The notes beneath the pieces were generated by a model. It made no database searches and was not told where the DNA came from. It worked only from the letters and a program-made list of their open reading frames with translations. A program made the translations under genes and the position numbers. Shown piece after piece: positions 22,684-34,250 of a stretch of 64,000 nt of DNA. The DNA is from Myxocyprinus asiaticus (Eukaryota; Chordata; Actinopteri; Cypriniformes; Catostomidae). The number at the start of each line of letters is the position of its first letter. The stretch's first letter is position 1. Where the stretch lies: NCBI RefSeq assembly GCF_019703515.2, contig NC_059379.1, forward strand, positions 23,115,880-23,179,879. Reading direction: 5' to 3'.

Positions 22684-23769
22684 CAGTGGCAAGAAAAAGT
22701 ATGTAATGGAATTATCTGCATTTATGTAGAAATTTGATTAAAATCTGATTTGATCTTCATCTAAGTTACAATAATGAACAAACACAGTCTGTTCTAACTA
22801 ATAAAACACAAATTATAGTATTGTTCTTGTACATATTTAATACATCATTCAAACATTCACAGTGTAGGTTTTAAAAAGTATGAAAACCTTTGGCTAGTGA
22901 CGTCAACAAAAGCTAATTAGAGTCAGGAGTTGGCAAACCTGGCATCCAATTAATGAAACGAGATTGGAGGTATGGGTTAGAGCTACTTTGACTTATAAAA
23001 AACACTCAAACATTTTGAATTTGCTATTCACAAGAAGCATCTGCTTACGTGGATCATTCGTTGCAAAAAAAGGGATCTCAGAAGATCTCTATGATTAAGA
23101 ATTGTTGCTTTGCATAAAGCTGGGAGGGTTACAAAGTTATCTTGAAGAGCTTAGATATTCATCTGTCCACATTTAGACAAATTGTCTATAAATGGCGACG
23201 ATATAGTACTGTGGCTACTCAATATAATGTCAGGGTATAATGTCACTCTGATAAAGTCAGGGTGGCTGTGCGCCAGCTGAAGCTCAGAAGAAGTTGGTTG
23301 ATGCAGCAGGACAATGACCCTAAACATCGAAGTAAATCCACTACAGAATGGCTTCAAAAAAAGGAACTCCACCTTTTGGAGTGGCCAGGTCAGAGCCCAG
23401 ACCTTAACCCAATAGAGATGTGGAATGACCTCAAGAGAGCCGTTCACACCAGGCATCTTAAGAATATGGTTGAGCTGAAGCTGTTCTGTAAGGAAGAATG
23501 GTCCAAACGTTAGGTTGAGGTTATTGCTGCCAAAGGAGGATCAACCAGTTATTAAAACCAAAGATTCACTTTTTCCACAGCACTGTGAATGTGTAGAGAT
23601 GTGTTCAATAAAGACATTAAATTTTATAATTGTTTGTGTGTTGTTAGCTTAATCACCATTGTGTTTGTCTATACTTGTGACATTGATGAAGATGAGATCA
23701 CATTTTATGACCAGTTAATGCAGAAAACTTGCTAATTCCAAAAGTTTCACATACTTTTCCTTGCCACTG
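22684..23769 (+). mobile_element. Tc1-like transposon, internally deleted
   Basis: The ends CAGTGGCAAGAAAAAGTATG and CATACTTTTCCTTGCCACTG are perfect inverted repeats over about 20 bp, with TA at 22682-22683 and 23770-23771. The interior has a damaged transposase N-terminus near 23036-23200 and a cleaner C-terminal part at 23262-23513. At about 1.1 kb it lacks roughly a third of a standard element. Confidence 0.92.
23262..23513 (+). pseudogene. Tc1 transposase C-terminal half
   Basis: The frame contains MQQDNDPKH (second catalytic Asp) and SPDLNPIEMW (final Glu) separated by 34 residues, the DD34E spacing of Tc1 transposases. The first Asp and the DNA-binding domain are missing. It ends EEWSKR at a stop shortly before the 3' terminal repeat, so the normal C-terminus is also cut. 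Confidence 0.85.
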
Positions 23770-23771
23770 TA

Positions 23772-26072
23772 TTTATATGCCGCAAATAATTGACATATAA
23801 TTTCTGCTCCTTATCACAGTGATAAAAAGCAGTATTTTACTTTCATATTTATGACTTTACAAATAGAACATGTACAGTATGGTTTGCACAGACTTTTGGG
23901 AACACATTTGTGTGTTGACAGAAATGTATCAGTGTGTCCCTTAATCACAGTCTACAGTGATTACTGTTGCTTAAAAGGCAACAAATGAATCTATGAACTC
24001 AATGAACTGAAGTGCATATTCAGTTCTTATGGATGCACTAGTACTACAATATACTAAACAGTCTTCAATCATTCTACATGTAACACATTAGCTTATCTTC
24101 TAACAATGTCAATGTGTAACATTAAAGAGTTTGATGGATCTCCATGTGAATCTTCAAACATTGCGATAGATCCTCGTAACTAGTATTACTAATATTAGTA
24201 TTACTAATTACTAATAGTAATGAGCATGGACAAGAGTGCAAGAGAGAATCAGTATTTTTAAAATTTCGTATTCATTTTACAACGTTTCATTCTTCAAATG
24301 TATTTTTCCAAGTACTAAAACGTTTTATTTATTTCCAAGTAAAAAAAAAAAAGAAAAGTAAACGTGGACTAATGTCAGTTGAGCAATTCTGTAATTTGGC
24401 AACCAAAAACAAGTCATTTGACTCCTAAATGTTTCATTTTATGAGCTAGTGGCTCCCGAATCAATTTAGTCTGAAGCTCTGCGCCAGCCATCTCCTAGCA
24501 GCAGATTATGGGACATTACCACTACCCCCCAAAATTGCAGCTACTCCATTTCCCACTTTCATGTCTCTGCCTCTCCTCTGTGCTTCAAAATTACCCTCTA
24601 TAAAATAAATCAGAGTGCTGTTGGAATCCATAGAAAGAACGTAATTGATCTTCACTAATATTACCAGGGCTTTGTTTTGCTGTGAAGAATTCTACCTCCA
24701 CCGTTTCATGTCACATAATGAAAAAATATAACAGCTGCCTAAAACAACTATTCACGCTTACACAATTTTGCAGGAAAAGCATTATTAAAAAAGAGAGTGT
24801 AATGACTGTACGAAAAGAAATATACATTTGAATGTGGCTTTACAGGGGCTGTGTTTGTCTGCCGTTTTTCTTTTTTCAGTGCAAGCGTTCTTGGTGATAT
24901 CTTGCAGAAATGGCCTGTATTCTGTGTATGGCACTGTGCCTGTTGATGTATGTGTAAGCCTCAGTCTCATTCTCAAGTATTATTGGTGCCACTCTGCCTT
25001 TGTATATGCCCCCTGTAAATCAGAGTTGCTGTGCTTATTAGCACAATCTTATTAAAGGGTTTTTATAGTGCCAGGCAGCAATCACAACTCTTATCAGTGG
25101 CCATGCAGCTTACAGGACACACCTTTCCCCTGTTCATTCTTTTCTCCTTTCTTTAAAGACATCAGAAGTGACTGCAACTGTATGCACAATCCCTCTATGC
25201 ATATCATAGACCGGTCAGTGTTACAAATTCTGATACACCCTACAAAGTAACAGTGTATTTGCCTCTTACTCTTTGTTCAGTCGGGCAGCAAACGTCACCG
25301 TAAAATCCGTTGTGTACAAACCCAATCCAGACCACATCTATATGTGGTTTGAAATCTGATTTAATTCAGATTTTTTTTGGACTGCGTCTCACTCGGAGTG
25401 TGTCGGAAGGCGACATATATGTAATGTCATGCAACATTCATGTGACATTTACTAGTAAATGTGTGAATAGGAAATGAGTAAACAAATGCGCAAAATGCCT
25501 CTGTCGCTTAATATATGTTCTCTTATGCACCATGTAAGATATTTTTACCAGCATTTCTTTCCTCACTGACAGCTAATGTTTTATTTATCTGGGTGTTGTG
25601 TTGACGCTCATTACAATGGAAACTGATATAGATACACCCGATATTGATTATATTGTCTGAATAAACATATCAGATTTCATCACTTGTAAATGACAGTGCA
25701 GATAGTCTGCAGTGTATGCAGTAAAGTGGAAATGTGAACTTGTGCAAAAAAGTTTTGTCCTCTGCCATGAATGAAAATTTGGTGAAATCAAATTCAAATA
25801 CAGTACACAGATGATTTTTGACCAATAGAGCATCTAAATGTCATAAATTGACCTCTTGGCTAATAACAAAGAATAAGTTCATCAATAGTTTGTATTATTG
25901 TGGAAAAGTGGAGTGGATGGTATATTTTTACATTTTGGTTTGACATTTATATTATTATTTGTTATTTTTGTATGATCATTTATTTAAAAGAGAAGCCCTA
26001 GAGCATGACATCACATCATTCGTTGCAGGATAAGTAATTTTGAATGCTCATAAGTCTAGTGTGACCACACAT
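23772..26072. other. Intron, unique AT-rich sequence
   Basis: Nothing beyond short A/T runs (24341-24356) and a few ATTACTAAT repeats near 24180-24225 is visible. Open frames at 24785-25055 on both strands lack splice context and family resemblance. Confidence 0.5.
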
Positions 26073-26322
26073 TAAAGAAACACTGTAGTTCACCCAAAAA
26101 TGAAACTTATGTCATTATTTGTTCACCTTCATGTCGTTCCAAACCCATACAACTTTCTTTTTTATGTGGAACACATAAGAGGTAGTTTAAAAGATTTAAA
26201 AGGTTGTATTAATTAATATTTTGGCCTGTCTTTTCACTAGAATGGCAGTGGATACACAAAAATATACCCATTTTAGCCTGTTTTTACTATTTATGCATTT
26301 AAATTTAATAACAAAATTAGCT
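26073..26322. mobile_element. MITE family left arm
   Basis: The AAAGAAACACTGTAGTTCACC start, the CCAAAAATGAAACTTATGTC block and the TTCACCTTCATGTCGTTCC block identify a left arm of the palindromic MITE family, here a variant close to the copy at 1180-1479. It runs into the hAT sequence that follows. Confidence 0.55.
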
Positions 26323-26453
26323 CATGAGAAAATGACTTAAGTAAAAGTATTAAAGTAACTGATATTAAATTTACTTAAGTATCAAAAGTACAAGTAAATT
26401 GCATAAATTACGGAACAGTTCATTAAACCCATGGTAACTTATTTGATTGGTGG

Positions 26454-27168
26454 TGTTCATCATTTACTCACCCTCATGCCATCCCAGATGTGTATGATCT
26501 GCAGAACATGTACAAAGATTTTTAGAAGAACATTTCAGCTCTATAGGTCAATTCAATGCAAGCGAATGGTGGCCAGACATTTCAAGCTACAAAAAGCACA
26601 TTAAGGGAGCATAAAGTTATCCATAATACTACAGTCGTTAAATCGAAGTCCTCTGAAGCGATTCAGTTGGTTTTGGGTGAGAGCAAACCAAATTGTAACT
26701 CATTTTCACTGTATATTTTGCCATTGCAATGTTTAGGCACGATCGTGATTTCAAGCTCGAGTTCACTTTCTAGTGTCTGATGCATGCGCAGAGCCATAGG
26801 TGGCGCTATAAGAAGTGTAATCGAGCTTGAAATCCTGATCGCCAAGAAGACTGCTAATGTCAAAATTAGAAAAAGGAGTTATATTTTGGTCTATTCTCAC
26901 TCAAACCAATTGGATCCATCCAGAAGACATTGATGACCACTGGAGTCTTATGGATTACTCTTATGCTACATTTATGTGCTTTTTGGAGCTTTAAAGTTCT
27001 GGCCACTATTCACTTACATTGAATTGACGTACTTAACAGTGATATTCTTCCGAAAATCTTTTTTGTTTGTGTTCTGCTGAAACAAAAAAGGAAAGTCATA
27101 CACATCTTGGTCAAATAATTGTGAGAAAATTGAGAGAATTTTCATTTTTAAATGAACTATCCCTTTAA
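26454..27168. mobile_element. Palindromic MITE family copy
   Basis: CATCATTTACTCACCCTCATG begins the left arm and the right arm ends AATGAACTATCCCTTTAA. The central hairpin pairs CACTTTCTAGTGTCTGATG with a diverged arm, and GATTTCAAGCTCGAGTTCAC (26748) mirrors GTGTAATCGAGCTTGAAATC (26816). Related to 13673-14425. Confidence 0.7.
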
Positions 27169-27214
27169 TGGCACATTCAATTCACATCAGAATGATCATA
27201 TTTATGGGATTATG

Positions 27215-27560
27215 GGGCCAATAAGCAACCACCCAGAACACCCTGGCAACTGCATAGCAATGTGCTGAAACACAGTTAAAACAACTTAACAGCATAGCAA
27301 CAACCTGACAACTACCTAGAACACCCTGACAACTGCAGAGCAATGTGCAAAAAACACAGAAAACAACTTAGCAACAGCTTAGTAACAACCTGGCAACCAC
27401 ATACTGTAGCAATGCACCAAAACACAAGGCAGATCGCCTTGATTACTGTATAGCATGCCCTAGCAACCATCCAGAAAACCCTAGTTACCACATACTGTAG
27501 CATAAATGTGCTACAAAGCAAATATAACACTTTAGCAACCACCAGAAAACTAGTTTTGCT
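27215..27560. repeat. AGCAACC/CCCTGGCAAC-rich degenerate tandem repeat
   Basis: Multiple imperfect units of the type CAACCACCCAGAACACCCTG and CTGCATAGCAATGTGC alternate over about 350 bp. The same family appears at 36365-36425, 39330-39355 and, in reverse complement, 53290-53370. Open frames across it encode meaningless Cys- or Leu-rich peptides. Confidence 0.7.
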
Positions 27561-28392
27561 TAGGCAAAGACCATTCACATCTTCATAAATTATAAAAAAT
27601 GTATATTGTTGGACATTTTCATGAGCGCTGGTAATTATTCATACACATCATACCTTGTTTAAATGTAAAATGTAAACCCATGTGATTGACTTCTATATGA
27701 ACAGGTCTCCTGAAAAGGCGGGAGACTGATCGCACATAACTTCATTATTTCACAGCTTTCATAATGTTTAAGCCTAAACTTATCAAATTAATTAGTCGAA
27801 AAAATTTTTTACTCACATGAGCAGTTTCTTGTCTTCCCCAGAGGAGACAGATAGAACACGTAATATGGCGCTTTGCTTGTGATTTTGATTCAGATTCGTG
27901 ATTCGCATAATGAATCATTTAGACCGCTTTTTGAATATTTTTGTTCAGTTCAAAGGAATCAAATGTAAAAGATTCGACTCAAATGATTCTTTCAGCGAAT
28001 CACACATGACACACACATTGCCGATCTTTTTTGCATTTTTGCACGTACAGCTGTTATTTTTTTGCAGTGTTCAGTCGCAAAAGTAACAAAAGGGTCTGGA
28101 GAAATTTATCGGAGTAAAAGTATCAATTTTCTCTTCAAAATGTAGTGAAGTGAAAATAAAAGTCCAAAGAAATATTTATACTCAAGTAAAGTACAAATAT
28201 TAAAAAACTGTACTTAAGTACAGTAATGAAGTATTTGTACTTTGTTACTATACACCTCTGGCTGTTAGAGAAGCATGTTCACACTGGCTCACATGTTGAC
28301 GTGAGAACTTGCATTGTTTAGTGATAAAAATGGAGTTCTTGCATTAACACGTGCCACTGTGAACGAGCTTCTCTCAAAGTGCTCATGATATG

Positions 28393-29782
28393 TAGGGCTG
28401 AAGCTAACGATTATTAGAATGATTATTCAACTATTCGGGCGATTATTGCAACGATTATTCATTAGCTCTTAACCAACTATTCAGCTTGTGCCTCGACTTA
28501 AAAGGTTGTATTAAAACGTGCTTGCTAACAATAAGGAGAACAAAATCATCTTTTAAAAATACCCCTAAATGGCATTCACTGAATTAAAGGAAAACATTTT
28601 TATTTTTATTTAGTTTAATTCAGTAAATCACTGCAAAAAAATCTTATTTAGTCTAAAACTCCTTAGAACAAGATACATTTATTTGAGAAGGAGCAAATAA
28701 GATATTTAGTCTTGCTTTAAGAGAATGTATCTTAAATATATTTTTTCACTTGGTTATACTTCTGCGAGTGCAGTAAAGACAAAATATACTTATTTTCAAG
28801 ATCTATTCTCTAAAAGCAAGTCTAAATATCTTATATGCTGCTTCTCAGTTGAATGCATCTTTTTTAAAGGATTTTTAGATATTTTAAAATATTTGTATTT
28901 TTTATATTATGTTCAACATTCTCATATAACAATTTTTCTTCTGCAGTATAGCTGCTGAAGTAAATGTACATTGTTTTAAAGGAGTTTTAGATATTTATAT
29001 TGGAAAACAAGCCAAAGCAAAAACAAATCAAGACGTATTTTGTTGCAGTGTATAATGGGCGAAGAGTACCCTCTCTCACATTTTTGTTCACTTCAATCCA
29101 TCTTTAACTCACAAAAAAACAAACTCTCTCTTATTAATAAAGCATAATAAATGCACAGTGGCATATATTACGATTCAATAAGTCGCGAGCCATCACATTA
29201 TAATCTAGCTGCATTAAGCGTGCGTGCTCGAGAGATGAGCATCCCCGCGACAGAGTGTGCATCAGCCGGATGCAGTTTCAATCTCTCCCCCTTAGATCGG
29301 GACATTTGCACAACTCATAGAAGAGGCGCTGACTGCACAGAGAAATGCCAGTTTCGGAGTTTGTAGTGATTTACATGATCTACTTCCATATTATTTGAAC
29401 TTTAATAAAGCTATAACGCATTAAATATAACTGCATTAAAGACTTAAAGATGCTTGACATGCAAGTTTTGCTTATTCTACAACGAGAGTGCTTCTGTATT
29501 TACTTATTTTGTATTTGTGTATTATTCCCTCATACTTTGCAATCTACAGCACCTGAAGCTGTTTGGAAAGTTTAGAGTGGATCTGGACTGTTAGCTGTGT
29601 AATTCTTCCTCTCCTCAGTCAGGCACGAGCTGCAGTGCTGCTCTCATGTGCCATCATTAGAGTTTCGTATGATCTCATGTTATGTTAAATGAGATCAAAC
29701 GACTATTCAACAACAAAAAATGTTGTCTACAATTTTTTATTGTCGACGTTGTCGATAACGTCGACTAATCGTTTCAGCCCTA
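28393..29782. mobile_element. Non-autonomous hAT transposon
   Basis: The left end TAGGGCTGAAGCTAACGATT mirrors the right end AATCGTTTCAGCCCTA. The flanks ATGATATG (28385-28392) and AAGATATG (29783-29790) match at seven of eight bases. No transposase is readable in the 1.39 kb. A smaller element with CACTGCAAAA ends (about 28628-29051) is nested inside. The insertion landed at the edge of a MITE right arm (29783-29966). Confidence 0.88.
28628..29051. mobile_element. Small palindromic MITE with CACTGCAAAA ends
   Basis: The left CACTGCAAAAAAATCTTATTT and the right TATTTTGTTGCAGTG are inverted. Internal blocks GATATTTAGTCTTGC and GCAAGTCTAAATATC also mirror each other. No duplication was identified. 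Confidence 0.55.
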
Positions 29783-29966
29783 AAGATATGCCTTCAAAAG
29801 ACTTGGAAAATATAGTACAGATCGCATGGATCACTTTTAGGATAATTTTGGGTCTTTTTTTAAGGTTTAAAGTGAGGTATTATCCACTGGCATTGTATTG
29901 AAAAGTCAGACATGAGGGTGAGTAAATTATGACAATGTTCATTTTTTTGGTGAACTGTTCCTTTAA
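29783..29966. mobile_element. MITE family right arm
   Basis: CAGACATGAGGGTGAGTAAA, TGTTCATTTTTTTGGTGAAC and CTGTTCCTTTAA mark the right terminus. The left arm is not found beside the hAT element that interrupts it. Confidence 0.6.
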
Positions 29967-32900
29967 GGAGCGAGGGTGTGAAGTGACAGTAGAGGGAGCT
30001 GGCTTTCCCTGGTGCTGCTGTACTGATTCCTCTTCCAGTACTAAGGGTTTGCTCTTAGCATTCTGAAGTGAATATATACAAGCACTAAACTACTCCATCA
30101 GAATTCAGAGTAATGAGTTATTCCCTTTGATCAGCAAAACCAGCTGAGCCCTGTGCCTTCAAACTCTGCAAAGTTCTTATTTTTATGAGCTAATGAGTAT
30201 TGATAACTCTTGTTTTTTTTTCTTTACTTCATCCAATTTATTTAAATTCTGAATATTCTCTGTAGCTAATGAATAGGATAGGAAAGCACCCAAATGATCT
30301 TATAACAGGAAACGCACATCTCTTTGCTGTTGGGTTGAGGAAGAGGATGAGAGAGCAAAAATATGATGCTCTACCACAGATACTGAACATAAATATTATG
30401 TAAGTTTGTCCTTAATGACTTCTGTAGTGATATCATCGAAAATGCGCATATGAAGTGACTTCAATTAAATTAGTAAAAATCTGTATGAAAGTGGACATCT
30501 CCATAATTTATGTCATCGTCTCTCCAGAGAGGATCCTGGAGGATGTAATGAAGCCTGCAATATCAGTATCATAGCCTCCAGTCGCCTGCCCATTAAAAGC
30601 GTCTTATTTAAACTGAATTTTGCTTGGCTTAGTGCACAAAAAGGCAAATGAAGGATGCTGCATGCATGAGCACGCTGCAGTGCGCAAAGCCGAACCCTGC
30701 ATATGTATTTTGAAGAATATTACTCTGATTATAGTGTAATGATGATCAGGATGGTGAAGCCGGTGATTATGATAATAATGAGAATCATGATGACGGTTAG
30801 TTAGATAATGATTCTCATTGCAGTCAGATCATTGCCAGGCCGTTATTAATTGCAAAGTACTTTGCACGTCTATGTTAAAAAATGCCCGGCGGCTTTTGTG
30901 CCACTCCATTTGATTGAAATCTGGCAGTGAAGGCACTTTCTGATTAATGGATCACTGCACATTTTTCTTGCTCATATCATCTTGTAAAACGTCTTAATCC
31001 AGTTCCGTAGACATTATGAAAAGATTGATCAGCATCCAACCATTCTAATTCAGAAGAAATGGAATCTTTCTTGTTTGTATTATAAAACAGTTCATCAATC
31101 ATACAGAGGGGTTTCCTGGAATTTGTATTGGGTCATGGCAGGTAATTCTTCGCCTTGGTATTTGCTCTTGTCTGAATAGTTGATTATTAGGTTCACCCTT
31201 CGGGATGGAAAAAGGTGTGAGCTAGTGTGTTTAACCTTTTAGAATGGTGCTCGTTACACACCAGAACTGATCTCCTACTCATCCTCATTATTGTGGCTGT
31301 GGAGCTTGAACTCATGACTAATTCATATGGAGGAGACCGCTGGAGCTCACTGGGGCCAGAACCTTTCTAAAGGCTGGTTAGACGCAATAACTTTATCATA
31401 AATGGCTAAGGAGAAAAGATGGCTGGCCCTCAGTTTCTTCAAGCTCCCTCCTCCCTGGAGATGCCGTAACCAGACTTCTTTCTTCTTCTTTTTTTTTTTT
31501 TTTTTTTTTTTTTATTTAAAAAAAAAAGAAAAAAGGAGGGACAAGTCGAAATTAATATTTGTGAAAATCAACATTAGTCCTCAAATGCTTTAGAACTTGT
31601 TTTGAACTTGGAATATTCCTTCAAGCTGTAATAGGAGAAACTATTACAGAAACAAAGTTACACACTTCACTTTTAATTTCTGTGCTGGTAGTGACATGTC
31701 TTGAATGGCATGAATGTTGAATGTATCTTCAATGCTATTAATGATATTGTATAAATCCATGAAGTATTTACAACTCAAGTAAAGCCAGTCAATGGGTGCA
31801 AGCACTGTCCATCAGACCTTTAACACCCTGTAGAACTGGTGATTTAAGAGGCATTTAAGCCAAAGTTAAATGGACAAGAATCTAAATTTATTTTGTCTGT
31901 GCTGGAGTACAGTTTAATAGTTATGCAGTTGGCCTGAGCCCAAACTAGTCCTGATTGCAGCTTTATGGCTATCATATACTTTTAATCTTTAAGGCATTGT
32001 TAGGCAAAATTGCCTATAAACTGGATGGGGCTTGGGAATTTGATTGAGATCTATATGAGACACATAGTAGAGAATAAGGAGCAAACTAACTACAGGTGAA
32101 ATGGCCTGTCTACATTTCTTCAATAGGTTACTGATGAATCTATGTTTGCTCAATGCTGGTCCAGATCTTTGACAGCGGTAAAATGTTCAACTGTTGTCAT
32201 AATGTAAGCTTGTTCCTTATTTCACTTCTCTTCCAACAGTTATTTTTCCCTATTGAGACCTTTCACATCTCCCTCTAAATCCAGCTGCAGTCACACCTCT
32301 AATAGCATCTTAGTGGAGTCCAAGCACTAATTGCCCTCCACACATGCTGCCATGTGTTTGCACAAACCCAGACTAACAATATTTATGGGCCCATCTGCCG
32401 CTGTCTTTTCACCCCTGCCTGCATCACTCCTTCACACCCACACTGGCTCTCTGCACTGTTTGACTCGACCCACGGTGGCTGAAATTTAAGAGGGCATCAA
32501 GCCTCAAGTCTCACAGCAAATTATATCGATGCTTGTTGGACAGAAAGGTCAGGCTGAGTGTGGCTCACCAACTGCATGGCTGGATTATTTTTGTCTTTTT
32601 GATTCTTGTTTTATTCTGGTATTTTAGCAGCTTTTGCTGTCATTATTTGTTGCTGCAATTTTGTTCAGTTATGTTTAATTTGATGTCATAGGCACGTTAG
32701 AATACCTACATTTTTGCAAAATGACTTTATGTGGCTTTTTGTACTGTGGCAGTTTTCCGATATAATGAAATAGCACTAGAGGCGCACAACAACAATGACT
32801 TTGATTCCCTTTCACTCAAATGTCCAGTAAAAGAGCAGTTTATCAGTGCAAAAACACATAATTTTCGCCTTGTTCCTCACGCTATGGTATCTCATGAGAT

Positions 32901-33019
32901 CTAAACACATTTACTAAAGTGCATGACTTGTAAGGTGATACATTTTAACATTTTAATTGCATAACCAACTACATTTACAAGCTTGCAATCAATTTGCGCA
33001 GTAGCTCTAACCTTTATAT
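29967..33019. other. Intron, TE-poor; possible conserved noncoding block at 30720-31010
   Basis: No element ends were found in this 3 kb except a T-then-A run (31487-31527) that would form a hairpin. 30720-31010 is compositionally balanced and holds several ATTA/TAAT cores (for example GCCGTTATTAATTGCAAAG). It could be regulatory, but nothing proves it. Confidence 0.35.
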
Positions 33020-33543
33020 AAAATAAAATGGGACTTATCGGACCAGGCGTTCTTCTTCCACTGCTCCAAGGTCCAGTTCTGATGCTCAGAACTGATGTGT
33101 CTGACGCACATTTCTCCCGTAACCATCATTAGCATTTTCTGTGACTTGTGCTACAATAGACCTTCTGTCGGTTCAGACCAGATGGGATAGCCTTCGTTGC
33201 CCTTGCGCATCGTTGAGCCTTGGGTGTCGTCGGTTTGTGGTTTGTCCCTCTTTTGACCATTGTCGGTAGATACTCACCACTGCTGACCGGGAGCACCTCA
33301 CAAGCCTTGCCGTTTCAGAGATGCTCTGACACAGTCATCTGGCCATAACAATTTGGCCCTTGTCAAAGTCACTCAGGTCTTTACTCCTGTCCATTTCTCC
33401 TGCATTCAACACATCAACTACGAGAACTGATTGTTCGCTTACCATCTAATCTAACCAGACCTTGAGATGTGGCCTTGTTAGGAGATGATCAACATTATTC
33501 GCTTCACCTGTAAGTGGTCATAATGTTTTAGCTCATCAGTGTA
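33020..33543 (-). mobile_element. 5' part of a Tc1-like element, minus strand
   Basis: Reading leftward from the terminal TACACTGATGAGCTAAAACA (33543 down), the sequence encodes a broken transposase N-terminus: a [12 protein letters not shown] start, an SISETARLVRCSRSAVV helix-turn-helix, an IYRQWSKEGQTTNRR segment and, near 33060, a WTLEQWKKNAW-like block. It stops before the catalytic core. Its N-terminal family resembles the C-terminal fragment at 48685-49306. Confidence 0.75.
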
Positions 33544-33987
33544 TATAAACTCAGCAAAAAAAGAAACGTCCTCTCACTTTCAACTGCTTTTATTTTCAAC
33601 AAACTTAACATGTGTAAATATTTGTATGAACATAAAAAGATTCAACAACTAAGACATAAACTGAACAAGTTTCACAGACATGTGACTAACAGAAATAAAA
33701 TAATGGGGGGGGGGGGTCAAAAGTAACAGTCAGTATCTGGTGTGGCCACCAGCTGCATTAAGTACTGCAGTGCATCTCCTCCTCATGGACTGCACCAGAT
33801 TTGCCAGTTCTTGCTGTGAGATGTTACCCCACTCTTCCACCAAGGCACTTGCAAGTTCCTGGACATTTCTGGGGGGAGTGGCCCTAGCCCTCACCCTCCG
33901 ATCCAACAGATCCGGGCTCTTCACTGGCCATGGCAGAACACTGACATTCCTGTCTTGCAGGAAATCACACACAGAACGAGAATCAAC
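33544..33987 (-). mobile_element. 3' part of a second Tc1-like element, minus strand
   Basis: The left end AAACTCAGCAAAAAAAGAAA directly abuts the neighbouring Tc1 piece at a TATATA junction. The minus strand encodes the C-terminal transposase segment (33730-33987). The element is broken on the right, where a MITE arm begins. A run of 12 G near 33705 lies between the end and the coding remnant. Confidence 0.75.
33730..33987 (-). pseudogene. Tc1 transposase C-terminal fragment
   Basis: It reads FLQDRNVSVLPWPVKSPDL and later ALVEEWGNISQQELANLVQ and MRRRCTAVLNAAGGHTRY. The NPIEHLWD block that should follow SPDL is deleted, which removes the catalytic Glu. Confidence 0.75.
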
Positions 33988-34250
33988 ACAAGAATGTTGA
34001 ATTGAAAGTGTAGATATACAATATAAAAAGGACTTAAATATTGATCTGTTTCTCACCCACACCTATTATATCGCTTAAGAAGGTATGGATTTAACCACTG
34101 GAGTCATATGGAGTACTTTTATGCTGCCTTTATGTGCTTTTTGGTCACCAAATGTGTTCTGCAGAAGAAAGAAAGTCATACACATCTCTGATGGCATGAG
34201 GGTGAGTAAATGATAAGAGAATTTTCATTTTTGGTGAACTATCCCTTGAA
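33988..34250. mobile_element. MITE family right arm
   Basis: ACTTAAATATTGATCTGTTT, AAGGTATGGATTTAACCACT, GATGGCATGAGGGTGAGTAA and TTTTTGGTGAACTATCCCTT are family blocks, and complement those at 1474-1865. The left arm is missing, replaced by the Tc1 fragment. Confidence 0.7.

Larger units (their letters stand above)
26323..28260. mobile_element. Tol2-like hAT element, left end missing
   Basis: The right end finishes TTACTATACACCTCTG, and its inner side is full of ACTTAAGTACAG and ACTCAAGTAAAG motifs. The left side at 26323-26420 has the matching CTTAAGTAAAAGTAT motifs but no CAGAGGTG terminus, so the left tip is lost. A palindromic MITE (26454-27168) and an AGCAACC repeat block (27215-27560) are nested inside. 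No transposase is readable. Confidence 0.65.

Noticed and set aside
27312..27578. Minus-strand Cys/Leu-rich 88-codon ORF
   Set aside because: It is the translation of the AGCAACC-type tandem repeat.
27000..27600. CRISPR-like spacing of repeats
   Set aside because: The units are degenerate, without constant repeats or unique spacers, and the genome is eukaryotic.
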